In this document: one piece after another, positions 1 through 9,900 of the stretch
Layout: every line of letters starts with the position of its first letter
Numbering within the stretch: the first letter of the stretch is position 1
Source of the DNA: Aliiroseovarius marinus
GTDB taxonomy: Bacteria > Pseudomonadota > Alphaproteobacteria > Rhodobacterales > Rhodobacteraceae
DNA length: 64,000 bases
NCBI RefSeq assembly: GCF_004360145.1
Contig: NZ_ML178715.1
Span: 64,069-128,068, forward strand
Reading direction: 5' to 3'
Made by a program: the position numbers and the translations under genes
Notes under the pieces: model-generated
Told to the model about the DNA's origin: nothing
The model's input: the letters and a program-made list of their open reading frames with translations, nothing else
Databases searched by the model: none

Positions 1-214
1 GAGGCGAGAAAGTAGAGCGGCGAATATTTATCCGCGGGACGTGAGGTTTGCATCGGATCTCTCCATTCATATTCGTAATCTTGAATATCTTATAATTGCA
101 ATTGCAACAGTTAGCAAGCGGCCTGCAGTGCACAGATTGTCGCGGGGGGATTTTGCGGGGATTTACCGATTGTTAACCAAGGCATCGCAAGCTGCACGGG
201 AAGGAGACCCACCC
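1..214. other. Non-coding leader, no gene seen
   Basis: This stretch is more AT-rich than the rest and carries no convincing coding sequence. An open frame runs in from position 41, but it lacks a ribosome site and its first 58 codons look non-coding. The segment presumably holds the promoter of the lipoprotein gene starting at 215; I could not fix -35 and -10 boxes with confidence. Confidence 0.5.
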
Positions 215-529
215 ATGCGCCTTGCCCATTCCCTTGTTTTTCTGGGCCTTGCAGCCCTTACCGCCTGCGACAGCCCCAGCCCGCAGTTCATGCATCGCGA
301 TACCGCAACCACGCGGGTCGAGGTCGAGGGCTCGACCTTTTCCGTCCATCAGCGTGAAAACTGGGTCGAGGTCTATCGCATCGGATTCGAGGCTCTGCCC
401 CGCGTCCCGGTGATTCTGGCGCGTTCAAAGATCGCGATTGAACAGGCCACCGGATGCAAGGTGGTCAAAGGGTCGCTCAGCGGGGATCAGGCCATCCAAA
501 GGGCCGAGATTGACTGCGACGAAGGTTAA
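215..529 (+). CDS. Small putative lipoprotein, 104 aa
   Basis: A short secreted protein of unknown function. The first residues form a lipoprotein signal peptide ending in LAALTAC, so Cys20 is the likely lipidated residue and the protein would sit in the envelope. The mature part has no domain I recognise; two further cysteines near the C-terminus (in GCKV and IDCDE) could form a disulfide. The ATG at 215 was chosen because AAGGAG lies at 201-206 and because the signal peptide starts there; the open frame extends upstream to 41 without support. It converges with the acetyltransferase gene, and the two 3' ends overlap by four bases. Confidence 0.7.
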   Translation: MRLAHSLVFLGLAALTACDSPSPQFMHRDTATTRVEVEGSTFSVHQRENWVEVYRIGFEALPRVPVILARSKIAIEQATGCKVVKGSLSGDQAIQRAEIDCDEG

Positions 530-1008
530 ATACCGGGTGCCGGCACTATCACCTTGGAGAACTCGAAAGAGGTCGGGCGGTCAAATCCCGGATGGCTATG
601 CGCGGCGGTCTTGGTAAACCCCAACCGCTCGAACGTACGGTGGTTCTCCACCAACTCAACCCGCGTTTTCAGACGTAGAACCGACAGGCCCAACGCACGC
701 GCCCGCTGTTCGGCCAGATGGATTAGGCTCCGCGCCAGACCCTGACGTTGCGCGCCCGGGTGCACGGCAAGCTTTCCAAGATAAAGCTCAGGAGGGTCCG
801 CTTCGGGGCGCGGTGTCAGAAACACGCAAGCCTGTTCGCCGATCACCCAGACCTCCCCTATCCGCGCTTGCTCGGCGATCTCGTCCTCGGTCAACTGATG
901 CAACGAACTCGGCGGATCAATCCGCCCCTCCATGCCCGCAAAGGCCACGCGAAGTAGCGCCAAAATCGGCGCCATATCTTCGTCCGACCTAAGCTGGCGG
1001 GGTATCAT
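526..1008 (-). CDS. GNAT family N-acetyltransferase
   Basis: Predicted cytoplasmic acetyltransferase using acetyl-CoA; substrate unknown. The 160-aa protein shows the GNAT order: a variable N-terminal half, the strand LYLGKLAVHPGAQ, the acetyl-CoA loop QRQGLA near residue 90, and the C-terminal NHRTFERLGF motif typical of this fold. The start at 1008 is set by an ATGA overlap with the cobN stop codon, which implies translational coupling; an in-frame ATG lies 16 codons upstream inside cobN. Its place as last gene of the cobN unit suggests co-expression but does not reveal a B12-related role. Confidence 0.85.
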   Translation of the reverse strand: MIPRQLRSDEDMAPILALLRVAFAGMEGRIDPPSSLHQLTEDEIAEQARIGEVWVIGEQACVFLTPRPEADPPELYLGKLAVHPGAQRQGLARSLIHLAEQRARALGLSVLRLKTRVELVENHRTFERLGFTKTAAHSHPGFDRPTSFEFSKVIVPAPGI

Positions 1009-4000
1009 CTGATCTGATCCAGCATCGCGCGGGCTGAGTTTGACCGCGGCGTCCACAGACCGCGTTCAATCGCTTCGCGCAGACGCTCGGCGATCTCTTT
1101 CAGGGCCGGATCATTGTGTTCCTCGATGAACTCGCGGGTGTCGTCATCTTCGATGAAGGCGCTGTAGACCAGATCAAAGTGATGGCTGCGCACAGCGCCC
1201 GTGGTGGCCGCAAAGGCGAACATGTAATCGACCGTCGCCGCGATCTCGAACGCGCCTTTATAGCCGTGGCGCTTCACCCCATCGATCCATTTCGGGTTTA
1301 CAACGCGCGACCGGACCACGCGGCCAATTTCATCTTCCAGCGTGCGGATCACCGGGCGTTCGGGGCGTGAGTGGTCGTTGTGATAGATCGGACGATCCCG
1401 GCCCTGAAGGGTCGACACAGCCGCCGCCGCACCGCCTTCGAACTGGTAATAGTCGTCACTGTCCAACAGGTCGTGCTCGCGGTTGTCCTGGTTCTGCACA
1501 ATGGCTTCGACCTGACCAAGACGGGCCTCGAACCCTTCGCGGTCGCGGGTGCCTTCCGACCCCGCGCCATAGGCATAGCCACCCCATTCCAGATAGGCCT
1601 CGGCCAGATCGGCCTTGTCGGCCCAAAGCCGCTCGTCGATCATCGCCTGAAGTCCCGCGCCGTAAGCGCCCGGCTTCGAGCCATAGACCCGCGATGCCCC
1701 CTCGCCCGCTCGCACGCGCGCAGCGGCGGGGTTTACGTCGTCGGGTTCGTCCAGCGCCTGCACAGCGCGCGCGGCGCTATCAACCAAAGCGATCAGCTGC
1801 GGGAAGGCGTCGCGGAAGAAGCCCGACACGCGCAAAGTGACGTCGACGCGGGGACGGCCAAGCGCGGACGAGGGGATCACTTCGAACCCGGTCACGCGGC
1901 GGTTGGCGCTGTCCCATTTGGGTTTCACGCCCATCAGCGCCAAGGCCTGCGCGATGTCATCGCCGCCGGTGCGCATGTTGGCGGTACCCCATGCCGTCAC
2001 CAGCATCGTGCGCGGCCAGTCGCCATGGGTTTGCAGGTGCTTGTCGATCAGCAGGCTGGCCGATTTCCACCCCAGCGCCCACGCGGTTGGCGTCGGCACG
2101 GCGCGGCTATCGACCGAGAAGAAATTCCGGCCCGTCGGCAGAACATCCAGTCGTCCGCGGGTGGGCGCGCCGGACGGCGCGGGGGCGACGAACTGCCCGG
2201 CAAGGGCGGTGAGGAGCCCCTCCCCCTCATCTGGTCCACAGGCGCGGACCGAGGGCAGAACCTGCGCGTGATAGGCATCAAGAACCGGACGCGTTGCCGC
2301 GAACTCCTCCGGCACCTCATCCCATGCGACCGCCATCTGCGCCAGCAGCTCCAGCCGCTCGACCGTGTCACCATTGCTGCGCCAGTTGCCCGCTTCAATT
2401 GCCTCAAGCCGCGCATGGCGTGGGCCGTCATATGTGGCCGCCATATCGCAATCCAGCGGATCAATCTCCACGCCGCAATCCGCTGCCAAAGCCCGGATCA
2501 GGGACGCATCGCCCCCTTCACCCTGCCCACGCGGGACACGGACCAGCGCGATGCCCAGATCACGCTCCAGATCCCCGGTCGGAGACTGCCCGAACACGTG
2601 CAAGCCGTCGCGGATTTGTGCTTCCTTGAGTTCACACAGATAGGCGTCGAGCTTCGCCAGATCGCTATCCTCATCCTCGCCCGACATGCCCACATCGGCG
2701 TCCAGCCCGGTGGCGTGCGTCAGGGTCAGGATCTCGCGACGCAGGCGGTCGATGCGGCGGGGGTCGACGCCGGCGGCCTCGTAATATTCATCCACCAAGG
2801 CTTCCAGATCACGCAGCGGGCCATAGGTCTCGGCCCGGGTCAGGGGCGGCGTCAAGTGGTCGATGATCACCGCCTGCGCACGGCGCTTGGCCTGCGTGCC
2901 TTCGCCGGGATCGTTCACGATGAACGGATAGACATGCGGCATCGGGCCCATCACGGCCTCGGGCCAGCAGGTCTCGGACAGGGCGACGGCCTTGCCCGGC
3001 AGCCATTCAAGGTTCCCGTGCTTACCCATATGCACCAGCGCATGCGCCCCGAACGTGTGGCGTAGCCAGAAATAGAAGGCCAGATAGTTGTGCGGCGGGA
3101 CCAGATCGGGCGAGTGATAGGTCTCGGTCGGGTCGATGTTATAGCCCCGCGCGGGTTGCACGCCGACGACAACGTTGCCGAACTCCAGTACCGACAGCGC
3201 GAACGAGCCGCAGTCGACCTCACCCGGTGTGAAGAACGGGTCTTGTTCGGGCTTGCCCCAACGGGTCTCAATCGCCTCGCGCATCTCCCACGGCAGTTGG
3301 CCGTAGTTGATCTGATAGTCCGACATCTGCAGGGTGACACCGCCCGTGCGCGCGGCCCGGTCGGTCAGCCAGTTAGTCGGCCCGGCCATCACCGCCTGCA
3401 TAAGCGTGTCGCTATCCGCAGGGACATCCGCAACCGCGTATCCCTGTTCCGCCAACAGCCCCAGCGCGTGCACCACGGCGGCAGGCGTATCCAGTCCCAC
3501 GCCATTGGCAAGACGGCCATCCTTGTTGGGATAGTTCGCCATGATCAACGCGACTTTGCGATCTGCCGTCCCAGCCCGACGCAAACGCGCCCAGTTCGCT
3601 GCAAGCTCGGCCACGAACTGCACCCGATCACCCAGCGCTTTGTAGGTCGCGATGGGGCATTCGGTGGCTTCATCAAAGAACGCCTCACCTTTGAAGCTGA
3701 TCGCACGGGACAGGATGCGCCCGTCCACTTCGGGCAGGGCCACGTTCATGGCGATGTCGCGGGCAGACAGGCCGGTTAAACCCTCGGCCCATGCCTCTTC
3801 GCTGGACCCGGCCAGCACCACTTGGAACACGGGGGCCGCGTTGCACCACGGGGCTTCGAATGGGTTCTGGCTGGGCGCATCGCCTGCGTGTGGCGAGCCG
3901 ACGGCGAAGGAGGTGCAGTTCAGGATGACCTCGGGCGCGGCCTCGGTGAACAGGCTTTCCAGTGTTGCGACCGAGACTGGGTCTTTCAAGGACGCCACGA

Positions 4001-4706
4001 ACACGGGCAGCGGATTCAGGCCCTGCCGCAACAGCGATTTCACCAGACGATTGATCGGGTTCAGCCCCGCGCCTTGCACCAGCGCGCGATAGAACACGAC
4101 GGGCACAACAGGGGCACCGTCGGTCCACATCTCTTGCGCAGCAGACAAATCAGCCACGCCTGCACCGGGCCAATAGACGCCCGCGCGCAGAAGGGGACGC
4201 GCGGCTTCGGGTTTGTCGCCGCCGTCAATCATCGCCTTGGCATAGTTCAGGAACCCGACCGCGTTCTCTGGCCCGCCCTCGACCAGATAGGCCCAGAGCG
4301 CATCGTAGTCCTCATCGGACACGGTCGACAGCGCGCGCAGTTCCGCATCGGGTTTGTCGTCGCCCGGCAGCAGCGCCAACGGCACACCCGCGTCGCGCAA
4401 ATGGGCGGCGTATTGTTCAGCCCCGTATTTCCAATAGCCGACACCACCCAGCACCCGCGCCACAACCAGACGGGACTTGGTCGCGCAGTTGTCGATATGC
4501 AGATCGACCGACATCGGGTGCGCCAGATGCATCATGTTGGCCAGTCGCAGACCCGGTGCGCCCGCCATCTCGGCCCGCGCTTGGGCGAGACCCGCAAGTT
4601 CCGTGTCTGCGGCCGAAATGAACACCAGATCCGAGGGCGTCTGCCCCAGATCAACCGGTTCTTTTCCGTCATCAATGCTGCCCGGAGTTGCTGCCAGAAG
4701 ATGCAT
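1005..4706 (-). CDS. cobN: Aerobic cobaltochelatase subunit CobN
   Basis: Large subunit of the ATP-dependent cobaltochelatase (with CobS and CobT) that inserts cobalt into hydrogenobyrinic acid a,c-diamide in the aerobic B12 pathway; cytoplasmic. The 1,233-aa length is normal for CobN. The CobN/Mg-chelatase H-subunit domain fills nearly the whole protein, with the signature MGKHGNLEWLPGK near residue 560 and FIVNDPGEGTQAKRR soon after. I chose the ATG at 4706 because AAGGGA precedes it and family homology (MHLLAATPG) begins there; the frame stays open upstream to 5054 only as antisense to other genes. The next gene starts in its stop codon. cobS and cobT are not in this window. Confidence 0.95.
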   Translation of the reverse strand: MHLLAATPGSIDDGKEPVDLGQTPSDLVFISAADTELAGLAQARAEMAGAPGLRLANMMHLAHPMSVDLHIDNCATKSRLVVARVLGGVGYWKYGAEQYAAHLRDAGVPLALLPGDDKPDAELRALSTVSDEDYDALWAYLVEGGPENAVGFLNYAKAMIDGGDKPEAARPLLRAGVYWPGAGVADLSAAQEMWTDGAPVVPVVFYRALVQGAGLNPINRLVKSLLRQGLNPLPVFVASLKDPVSVATLESLFTEAAPEVILNCTSFAVGSPHAGDAPSQNPFEAPWCNAAPVFQVVLAGSSEEAWAEGLTGLSARDIAMNVALPEVDGRILSRAISFKGEAFFDEATECPIATYKALGDRVQFVAELAANWARLRRAGTADRKVALIMANYPNKDGRLANGVGLDTPAAVVHALGLLAEQGYAVADVPADSDTLMQAVMAGPTNWLTDRAARTGGVTLQMSDYQINYGQLPWEMREAIETRWGKPEQDPFFTPGEVDCGSFALSVLEFGNVVVGVQPARGYNIDPTETYHSPDLVPPHNYLAFYFWLRHTFGAHALVHMGKHGNLEWLPGKAVALSETCWPEAVMGPMPHVYPFIVNDPGEGTQAKRRAQAVIIDHLTPPLTRAETYGPLRDLEALVDEYYEAAGVDPRRIDRLRREILTLTHATGLDADVGMSGEDEDSDLAKLDAYLCELKEAQIRDGLHVFGQSPTGDLERDLGIALVRVPRGQGEGGDASLIRALAADCGVEIDPLDCDMAATYDGPRHARLEAIEAGNWRSNGDTVERLELLAQMAVAWDEVPEEFAATRPVLDAYHAQVLPSVRACGPDEGEGLLTALAGQFVAPAPSGAPTRGRLDVLPTGRNFFSVDSRAVPTPTAWALGWKSASLLIDKHLQTHGDWPRTMLVTAWGTANMRTGGDDIAQALALMGVKPKWDSANRRVTGFEVIPSSALGRPRVDVTLRVSGFFRDAFPQLIALVDSAARAVQALDEPDDVNPAAARVRAGEGASRVYGSKPGAYGAGLQAMIDERLWADKADLAEAYLEWGGYAYGAGSEGTRDREGFEARLGQVEAIVQNQDNREHDLLDSDDYYQFEGGAAAAVSTLQGRDRPIYHNDHSRPERPVIRTLEDEIGRVVRSRVVNPKWIDGVKRHGYKGAFEIAATVDYMFAFAATTGAVRSHHFDLVYSAFIEDDDTREFIEEHNDPALKEIAERLREAIERGLWTPRSNSARAMLDQIR

Positions 4707-4769
4707 ATCGCGTCCCTTGCGTAAAGATGTTATGGACCGGGAAAACAAATCCCGATCAAGGTGAACCCT

Positions 4770-4934
4770 ATGGATTATAAAGCTGCCGGCGCGCCGAAAC
4801 CCGCCAAGGGCAAGCCCCGCCACTCCGAACACAACGCCCGCGGAACCGAGAAGAATCCGCTGAACCGCAAGGACGACAAATCGGCGCTTTTGGCGCGGAT
4901 GAAAGCGGCTGCCGACAAGGGTAAGAAGGACTGA
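4770..4934 (+). CDS. Small basic hypothetical protein, 54 aa
   Basis: A 54-aa lysine-rich, highly charged protein (start MDYKAAGAPKP, end AADKGKKD) with no domain I recognise, no signal peptide and no membrane segment. An AAGGTGAA ribosome site lies about five bases before the ATG at 4770. It is divergent from cobN (64-base gap) and convergent with the acetyltransferase gene at 4942, so it is a plus-strand gene wedged into an otherwise minus-strand B12 block. Its composition suggests nucleic-acid binding or a disordered protein, which is only a guess. Small basic proteins like this are commonly annotated as hypothetical in related genomes. Confidence 0.6.
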   Translation: MDYKAAGAPKPAKGKPRHSEHNARGTEKNPLNRKDDKSALLARMKAAADKGKKD

Positions 4935-4941
4935 ACGCCGC

Positions 4942-5394
4942 TCACAGCGCTTTCTCCATGAAGAGCGAGCTGTTGGCCTCGGGGTAATCCCCAAACGGGC
5001 CGCATTTGGTAAATCCGGCCCGTTCATACAGACGGTGCGCCGCATACAGCACATTGCCGGTTTCCAGCTTCATCGCCGCGTGGCCTTGCGCGCGAGAGGT
5101 GGCTTCGATCTGGCGCATCAGCGCCTCGCCCACGCCTTTGCCGCGCGCGTCGGGCGAGACGAACATCGACTTCACCTCGCCATAGTCGCCCTTATCGGCC
5201 AGAGCGCCGGTACCCAGAACCTTGTCACCCTCGCGTGCCACGAAGAACGAGATTTCGGGCACGCAGAGGTCGTCGATGTTCAGAAAGAAATTGTCCTCGG
5301 GCGGAAACAGGCTCTCCATCAGGGCATGGCTTTGCTTTAGCAACGCCGTGGCCTGTGGATCGAGTGGATCGCCGGGGACAACGTCAATCGTCAT
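4942..5394 (-). CDS. GNAT family N-acetyltransferase
   Basis: Predicted acetyl-CoA-dependent N-acetyltransferase of 150 aa, substrate unknown. The core strand VKSMFVSPDARG leads into the acetyl-CoA-binding loop RGKGVGEAL near residue 85, followed by the YAAHRLYERAGFTKCGPFGDY region typical of the PhnO/YjaB-like GNAT groups. The start at 5394 overlaps the cobW stop codon as ATGA, so it is probably translated by coupling with cobW and shares the cobalamin riboswitch. A link to B12 chemistry is inferred from position only. Confidence 0.87.
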   Translation of the reverse strand: MTIDVVPGDPLDPQATALLKQSHALMESLFPPEDNFFLNIDDLCVPEISFFVAREGDKVLGTGALADKGDYGEVKSMFVSPDARGKGVGEALMRQIEATSRAQGHAAMKLETGNVLYAAHRLYERAGFTKCGPFGDYPEANSSLFMEKAL

Positions 5395-6467
5395 GCGGTT
5401 AGCGCCTGTGCGATGGCGTCGCGGTCAAGACCCGACTGGCCGATGACCACCAGACGCGTCTCGCGGGTCTGAGTGCCGAAGGGCTGATCGAAATAGGTAT
5501 CGACGCGGGGGCCAACCGCCTGCAACGTCAGGCGCATCGGTTTGCCTTCAACGGCGGCGAAGCCTTTCAGACGCAGGATGTTGTTGGCGCGGATCACGTC
5601 GGCAACCTTCTCGGCGAAGGCTTTAGGGTCAGCGACCTCGCCCAGCGTGACGACGAAGCTTTCGAACGCATCATGGTCATGATCATGGTGGTGATGATCG
5701 TCGTCATGGTCGTGATGGTGATCATCGTGGTGATGATGCCCCTTCTCGTGCAGCGACAGGCGGGCGTCCATGTCATCTTCGGCACCGACGCCTTGGCCCA
5801 GCAGAACCTCGACCGGCAGCGCACCCATGGTCGAGCGCACAACCTGCACCCCGTCACGGCTTTCGCCCGCCAATCGCGAGACCAGCTGATCCGCTTCGCC
5901 TTCTGCCAGAAGGTCGGACTTGTTCACGACGATCATGTCGGCACAGGTCACCTGATCCTTGAACAGCTCGGACAGCGGCGTTTCGTGGTCCAGGTTCTCG
6001 TCCAGCTTCCGCTGGGCTTCCACGGCATCCAGATTGGACGCGAACTGACCGTCAAACACAGCCTTCCCGTCCACAACAGTCACAACGCCATCCACGGTTA
6101 CGCGGGTCGAGATTTCGGGCCACTGGAACGCACGCACCAGCGGCTGCGGTAGCGCCAGACCCGAGGTTTCAATCACGATGTGATCGGGCGGGGTGTCACG
6201 GTCCAGCAGCTTTTCCAGCGTCGGGATAAAGTCTTCGGCCACGGTGCAGCAGATGCAACCGTTCGACAGCTCCATGATGTCATCCTCGGTGCAGGTCTCG
6301 TCCCCGCAGCCTTTCAGGATGTCACCATCCACGCCCAGATCGCCAAATTCGTTGATGATCAGCGCGATGCGCTTGCCCTTGGCGTTGTCCAGCATGTGGC
6401 GGATCAGGGTCGTCTTGCCCGCGCCCAGAAAACCGGTGACCACGGTGGCAGGGATCTTTGCTTGCAT
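5391..6467 (-). CDS. cobW: CobW family GTP-dependent metallochaperone
   Basis: P-loop GTPase of the COG0523/G3E family, believed to deliver cobalt to CobN in aerobic B12 synthesis. The 358-aa protein has a Walker A loop GFLGAGKTT at about residues 12-20, the metal-binding GCICCTV (CxCC) motif near residue 72, the guanine-specificity motif NKSDLL near 180, and a very His/Asp-rich stretch around 240-270 that is typical of metal-handling members. The C-terminal CobW_C domain follows. A Shine-Dalgarno AAGGAGG precedes the start. A cobalamin riboswitch lies directly upstream, which supports the B12 assignment over zinc-related paralogues. The downstream acetyltransferase overlaps its stop. Confidence 0.93.
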   Translation of the reverse strand: MQAKIPATVVTGFLGAGKTTLIRHMLDNAKGKRIALIINEFGDLGVDGDILKGCGDETCTEDDIMELSNGCICCTVAEDFIPTLEKLLDRDTPPDHIVIETSGLALPQPLVRAFQWPEISTRVTVDGVVTVVDGKAVFDGQFASNLDAVEAQRKLDENLDHETPLSELFKDQVTCADMIVVNKSDLLAEGEADQLVSRLAGESRDGVQVVRSTMGALPVEVLLGQGVGAEDDMDARLSLHEKGHHHHDDHHHDHDDDHHHHDHDHDAFESFVVTLGEVADPKAFAEKVADVIRANNILRLKGFAAVEGKPMRLTLQAVGPRVDTYFDQPFGTQTRETRLVVIGQSGLDRDAIAQALTA

Positions 6468-6481
6468 CTTATCCTCCTTCG

Positions 6482-6498
6482 CCCGTCTCCCCGACGGG
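6482..6498 (-). promoter_or_regulatory. Hairpin between riboswitch and cobW ribosome site
   Basis: A perfect 6-bp stem (CCCGTC with GACGGG, 5-base loop) lies between the cobalamin aptamer and the AAGGAGG ribosome site of cobW. No U-run follows, so it is not a typical terminator. It may belong to the expression platform, acting on ribosome access. Confidence 0.4.
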
Positions 6499-6514
6499 TG
6501 GGTTGCGTGTGGGC

Positions 6515-6690
6515 ATGGCAGGTCTCCTGGCTTCGCGGGTCGAAGCGCGCCGCCGCCTTCCCGACCCGAAGGTCAGTGGCGCTGGCGGGCGCTCTCCGCT
6601 TACAGTCGCGGGGGCGGCTGCACCATCAAACCCCGGATTGGGTCGTCCCCGGTGCATTCCCTTTTGTCCCATTGGGAACCATGCAGAACG
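6515..6690 (-). promoter_or_regulatory. Cobalamin (AdoCbl) riboswitch
   Basis: Read on the minus strand, the segment holds the conserved blocks of the cobalamin aptamer in order: GGTTCCC with GGGAA about 20 bases later, the CCGCGACTGTAAGCGG core, the B12 box GCCACTG, and the 3' closing block AAGCCAGGAGACCTGCC. It ends about 50 bases before cobW and should repress the cobW-acetyltransferase unit when adenosylcobalamin is plentiful. The 5' limit is approximate. Confidence 0.93.
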
Positions 6691-6835
6691 TCTTTGCCGT
6701 GCAAGGGGGCAAAGGGTCAAGATCGAAACCGACCTTGGACGGGGGAATGGCGGCACGGGAATCCCGCCCAAACGGCACCAAATGCAATATCTTGTGGATA
6801 AGTTGCCCATTTCGACCACATATCGGCCACCGCCG

Positions 6836-6864
6836 TTGACTCCTGCAACTTCCCTTCGAACAAT
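6836..6864 (+). promoter_or_regulatory. Possible sigma-70 promoter of smc
   Basis: TTGACT at 6836-6841, a 17-base spacer and AACAAT at 6859-6864 give a plausible housekeeping promoter about 35 bases before the smc start codon. The -10 box is a weak match, so this is only a prediction by eye. Confidence 0.35.
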
Positions 6865-6900
6865 CATTGGACAGTAAGAATCAATTATGAGGCAGACCGC

Positions 6901-9900
6901 TTGCGGTTTTCAAAACTCCGTCTGAATGGCTTTAAAAGCTTTGTAGACCCGACCGATCTGGTGATCGCGGACGGGCTGACGGGTGTTGTGGGACCGAACG
7001 GTTGCGGCAAATCCAACCTTCTGGAAGCCCTTCGCTGGGTCATGGGCGAGAACCGCCCGACCGCCATGCGCGGCGGCGGGATGGAGGATGTGATCTTTGC
7101 CGGTGCGGCCTCGCGCCCGGCGCGCAACTTTGCCGAGGTGTCGCTGTTATTGGACAACAGCGAACGGCTTGCCCCGTCGGGGTTCAACGAAAGCGACAAT
7201 TTGGAGATCGTGCGCCGGATCACCCGCGACGCGGGCTCGGCTTACAAGGTGAACACCAAGGATGTCCGCGCGCGTGACGTCAGTATGCTGTTTGCGGACG
7301 CCTCGACCGGGGCGCATTCGCCTGCGCTGGTGCGGCAGGGGCAGATTTCCGAGCTGATCAACGCCAAGCCCAAGGCACGCCGCCGCATTCTGGAAGAAGC
7401 TGCAGGGATCTCGGGCCTGTATCAGCGCCGCCACGAGGCCGAGTTGAAGCTGAAAGGGACCGAGACCAATCTGGCGCGTGTGGAAGATGTGATCGAGCAG
7501 CTCGCCTCGCAGCTTGGGCAGTTGGCGCGTCAGGCTCGGCAGGCCGCACGCTATCGCACCATCGGGGACGACCTGCGCCGCGCCGAAGGGCTGCTTCTCT
7601 ATCGTCGTTGGAAAGAGGCAGACGCCGCCCGCGCCGAGGCACAAGCGCAACTGACCGAACGTGTGAAGGCTGCGGCGGCTGCCGAGGGCGCCTCGCGTCA
7701 GGCGACCAAAGCCCGGCAGGAAGCCGAAGACCGCCTGCCGCCCCTGCGCGAGGAAGAGGCTGTTGCCGCCGCCATCTTGCAGCGCCTGCAAGTCCAGCGT
7801 GACCAGCTGTCGGATCAGGAAAGCCAAGCCCGCGCGCGGATTGAGACTCTGACCAGCCGCATCGCGCAACTGGCCCGCGACATCGAACGCGAAAGCGGGT
7901 TGAACAAGGATGCGGGCGAGACGATTGAACGTCTGGAATGGGAACAGGCACAGATTGCCAAGGCGTCCGAAGGCCATGACGACGCGCTTGAGGCGTCCAA
8001 TGCCGATGCCCGCGACAGTGCGGCGATCTTGCAGGAACGTGAAGGCGACCTGACCCAACTGACGGAAGACGTCGCGCGGCTGGCCGCGCGCCACCAATCC
8101 GCCCACCGCCTGCTGGATGACAGCCGCAAAACGCTTGAGAAAAGCGAAGGCGAAGCCACGCGGGCGCGGTCCGCGATGGACGACGCCAAGGGCGCGGTAG
8201 ACCAGGCGGCGGCTGATTTTGAAGCGGCTGGTGTAGCGCAAACGGCGGCGGCCAAGGCATCCGAAGACGCGGAAGCAGCTTTGGTTGCCGCCGATGAAGC
8301 CCGCGCCGAGGCACAATCGCGCGAGGCCGATGCCCGCGCTGCCCGATCATCCGCCGAGGGCGAGGTAAACGCCCTCCATGCCGAGGTTCAAGCCTTGTCA
8401 CGTCTGGTCGAACGCGATGCGTCTGAAGGCTCGCAGGTGCTGGACGCTCTGCGGGTGAAATCGGGCTACGAGAAAGCCTTGGGCGCAGCGCTGGCAGATG
8501 ACCTGCGTGCCCCCGAGATCGAGGGCGAAGCGCCGTCCGGCTGGGCCTTACTGCCGGGGTATTCGCAAGCGCAGTCCCTGCCCGACGGCGTGAATGCCTT
8601 GTCCAACTATGTCACCGTGCCGGAAGTTCTAGCCCGCCGGATGAGCCAAATCGGTCTGGTCCACACCGAAGACGCTGCGCGCCTGCAGGCCGAACTGAAA
8701 CCGGGGCAGCGGCTTGTCTCGATGGAGGGTGACTTGTGGCGTTGGGACGGGTTCCGCGCTGGGGCGGAAGATCAGCCCTCAACCGCCGCGCTGCGTTTGG
8801 AACAGCTGAACCGCCTGCAGGAACTCAAGCAAGATCTGGAAGAGGCCACCGCCCGCGCCGATGGTGCCCGCGCCGCCCATGACATGCTGAAAACCCGGCT
8901 GGTCGAAACGACCGAGGCCGACAAACGTGCCCGCGATGCCCGCCGCGACGCCGACCGCGCTGTGACCGAAGCGAACCGCGCCCTGTCGCGCGCCGAGGCC
9001 GATCGCAACATCGCGGAAGGCAAGTTGGAAAACCTCGGACTGGCGCTGAAACGCCACGAAGAAGAAGCCATGAGTGCACGTCAGCGTCTGGCCGAAGCGG
9101 AAAAAGGCGTCGCCGATCTGGGCGATCTGGACGCCGCCCGCACGCAGGTGGAAGAGGTCAAAATGGCCGTCGAAGCCGCGCGGATGACCATGATGTCCAA
9201 GCGCTCGGCCCATGACGAATTGCGCCGCGAGGGCGAGGCGCGGACCCGTCGGTCTCAGGAGATCACCAAGGAAATCTCGGGCTGGAAGCACCGTCTGGAA
9301 ACCGCGGGCAAACGGATCGCCGAGCTGGACGAGCGCAAGACCGAAAACGAAGCCGAGCTGAAAGACGCCCAAGCCGCGCCAGATGAACTGGCCGCAAAGC
9401 GCGACGAGCTGGCCGATGCCATTGGCGAGGCCGAAACCCGGCGCAAAGCCGCAAGCGACAAGCTGGCCGAGGGCGAAACCGCCGAACGCGAAGCTGCCAA
9501 TGCGGAACGGGACGCCGAACGCGCCGCCGGTGAAGCCCGCGAAGCCCGCGCCCGCGCCGAAGCCCGCGCAGATGCAGCGCGCGAAACAGTCGCGCTGGCC
9601 GCCGAGCGCATCCAGGAAGAAATGGAGACCACGCCGGACGCCCTTCTGGAAACGCTGGATGCAGATCCGGAAAAGATGCCCTCGTCCGAACAAATCGAAC
9701 ACGACGTGAACCGTCTGAAACGCCAGCGGGATTCGCTGGGCGCGGTGAACTTGCGCGCCGAGGAAGACGCCAAGGAAGTTCAGGAAGAGCACGACAATCT
9801 TTTGTCCGAGAAGACCGATCTGGAAGAGGCAATCAAGGCCCTACGCACCGGCATTTCGAGCCTAAACAAGGAAGGCCGCGAACGTCTGTTAACCGCGTTC

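Noticed and set aside
1371-3065. A 564-codon plus-strand open frame opposite cobN
   Set aside because: Composition is that of a GC-rich antisense shadow; no domain, no ribosome site, and the minus-strand protein is clearly CobN.
6469-6867. A 132-codon minus-strand open frame upstream of cobW
   Set aside because: It covers the cobalamin riboswitch, whose conserved blocks explain the sequence better.
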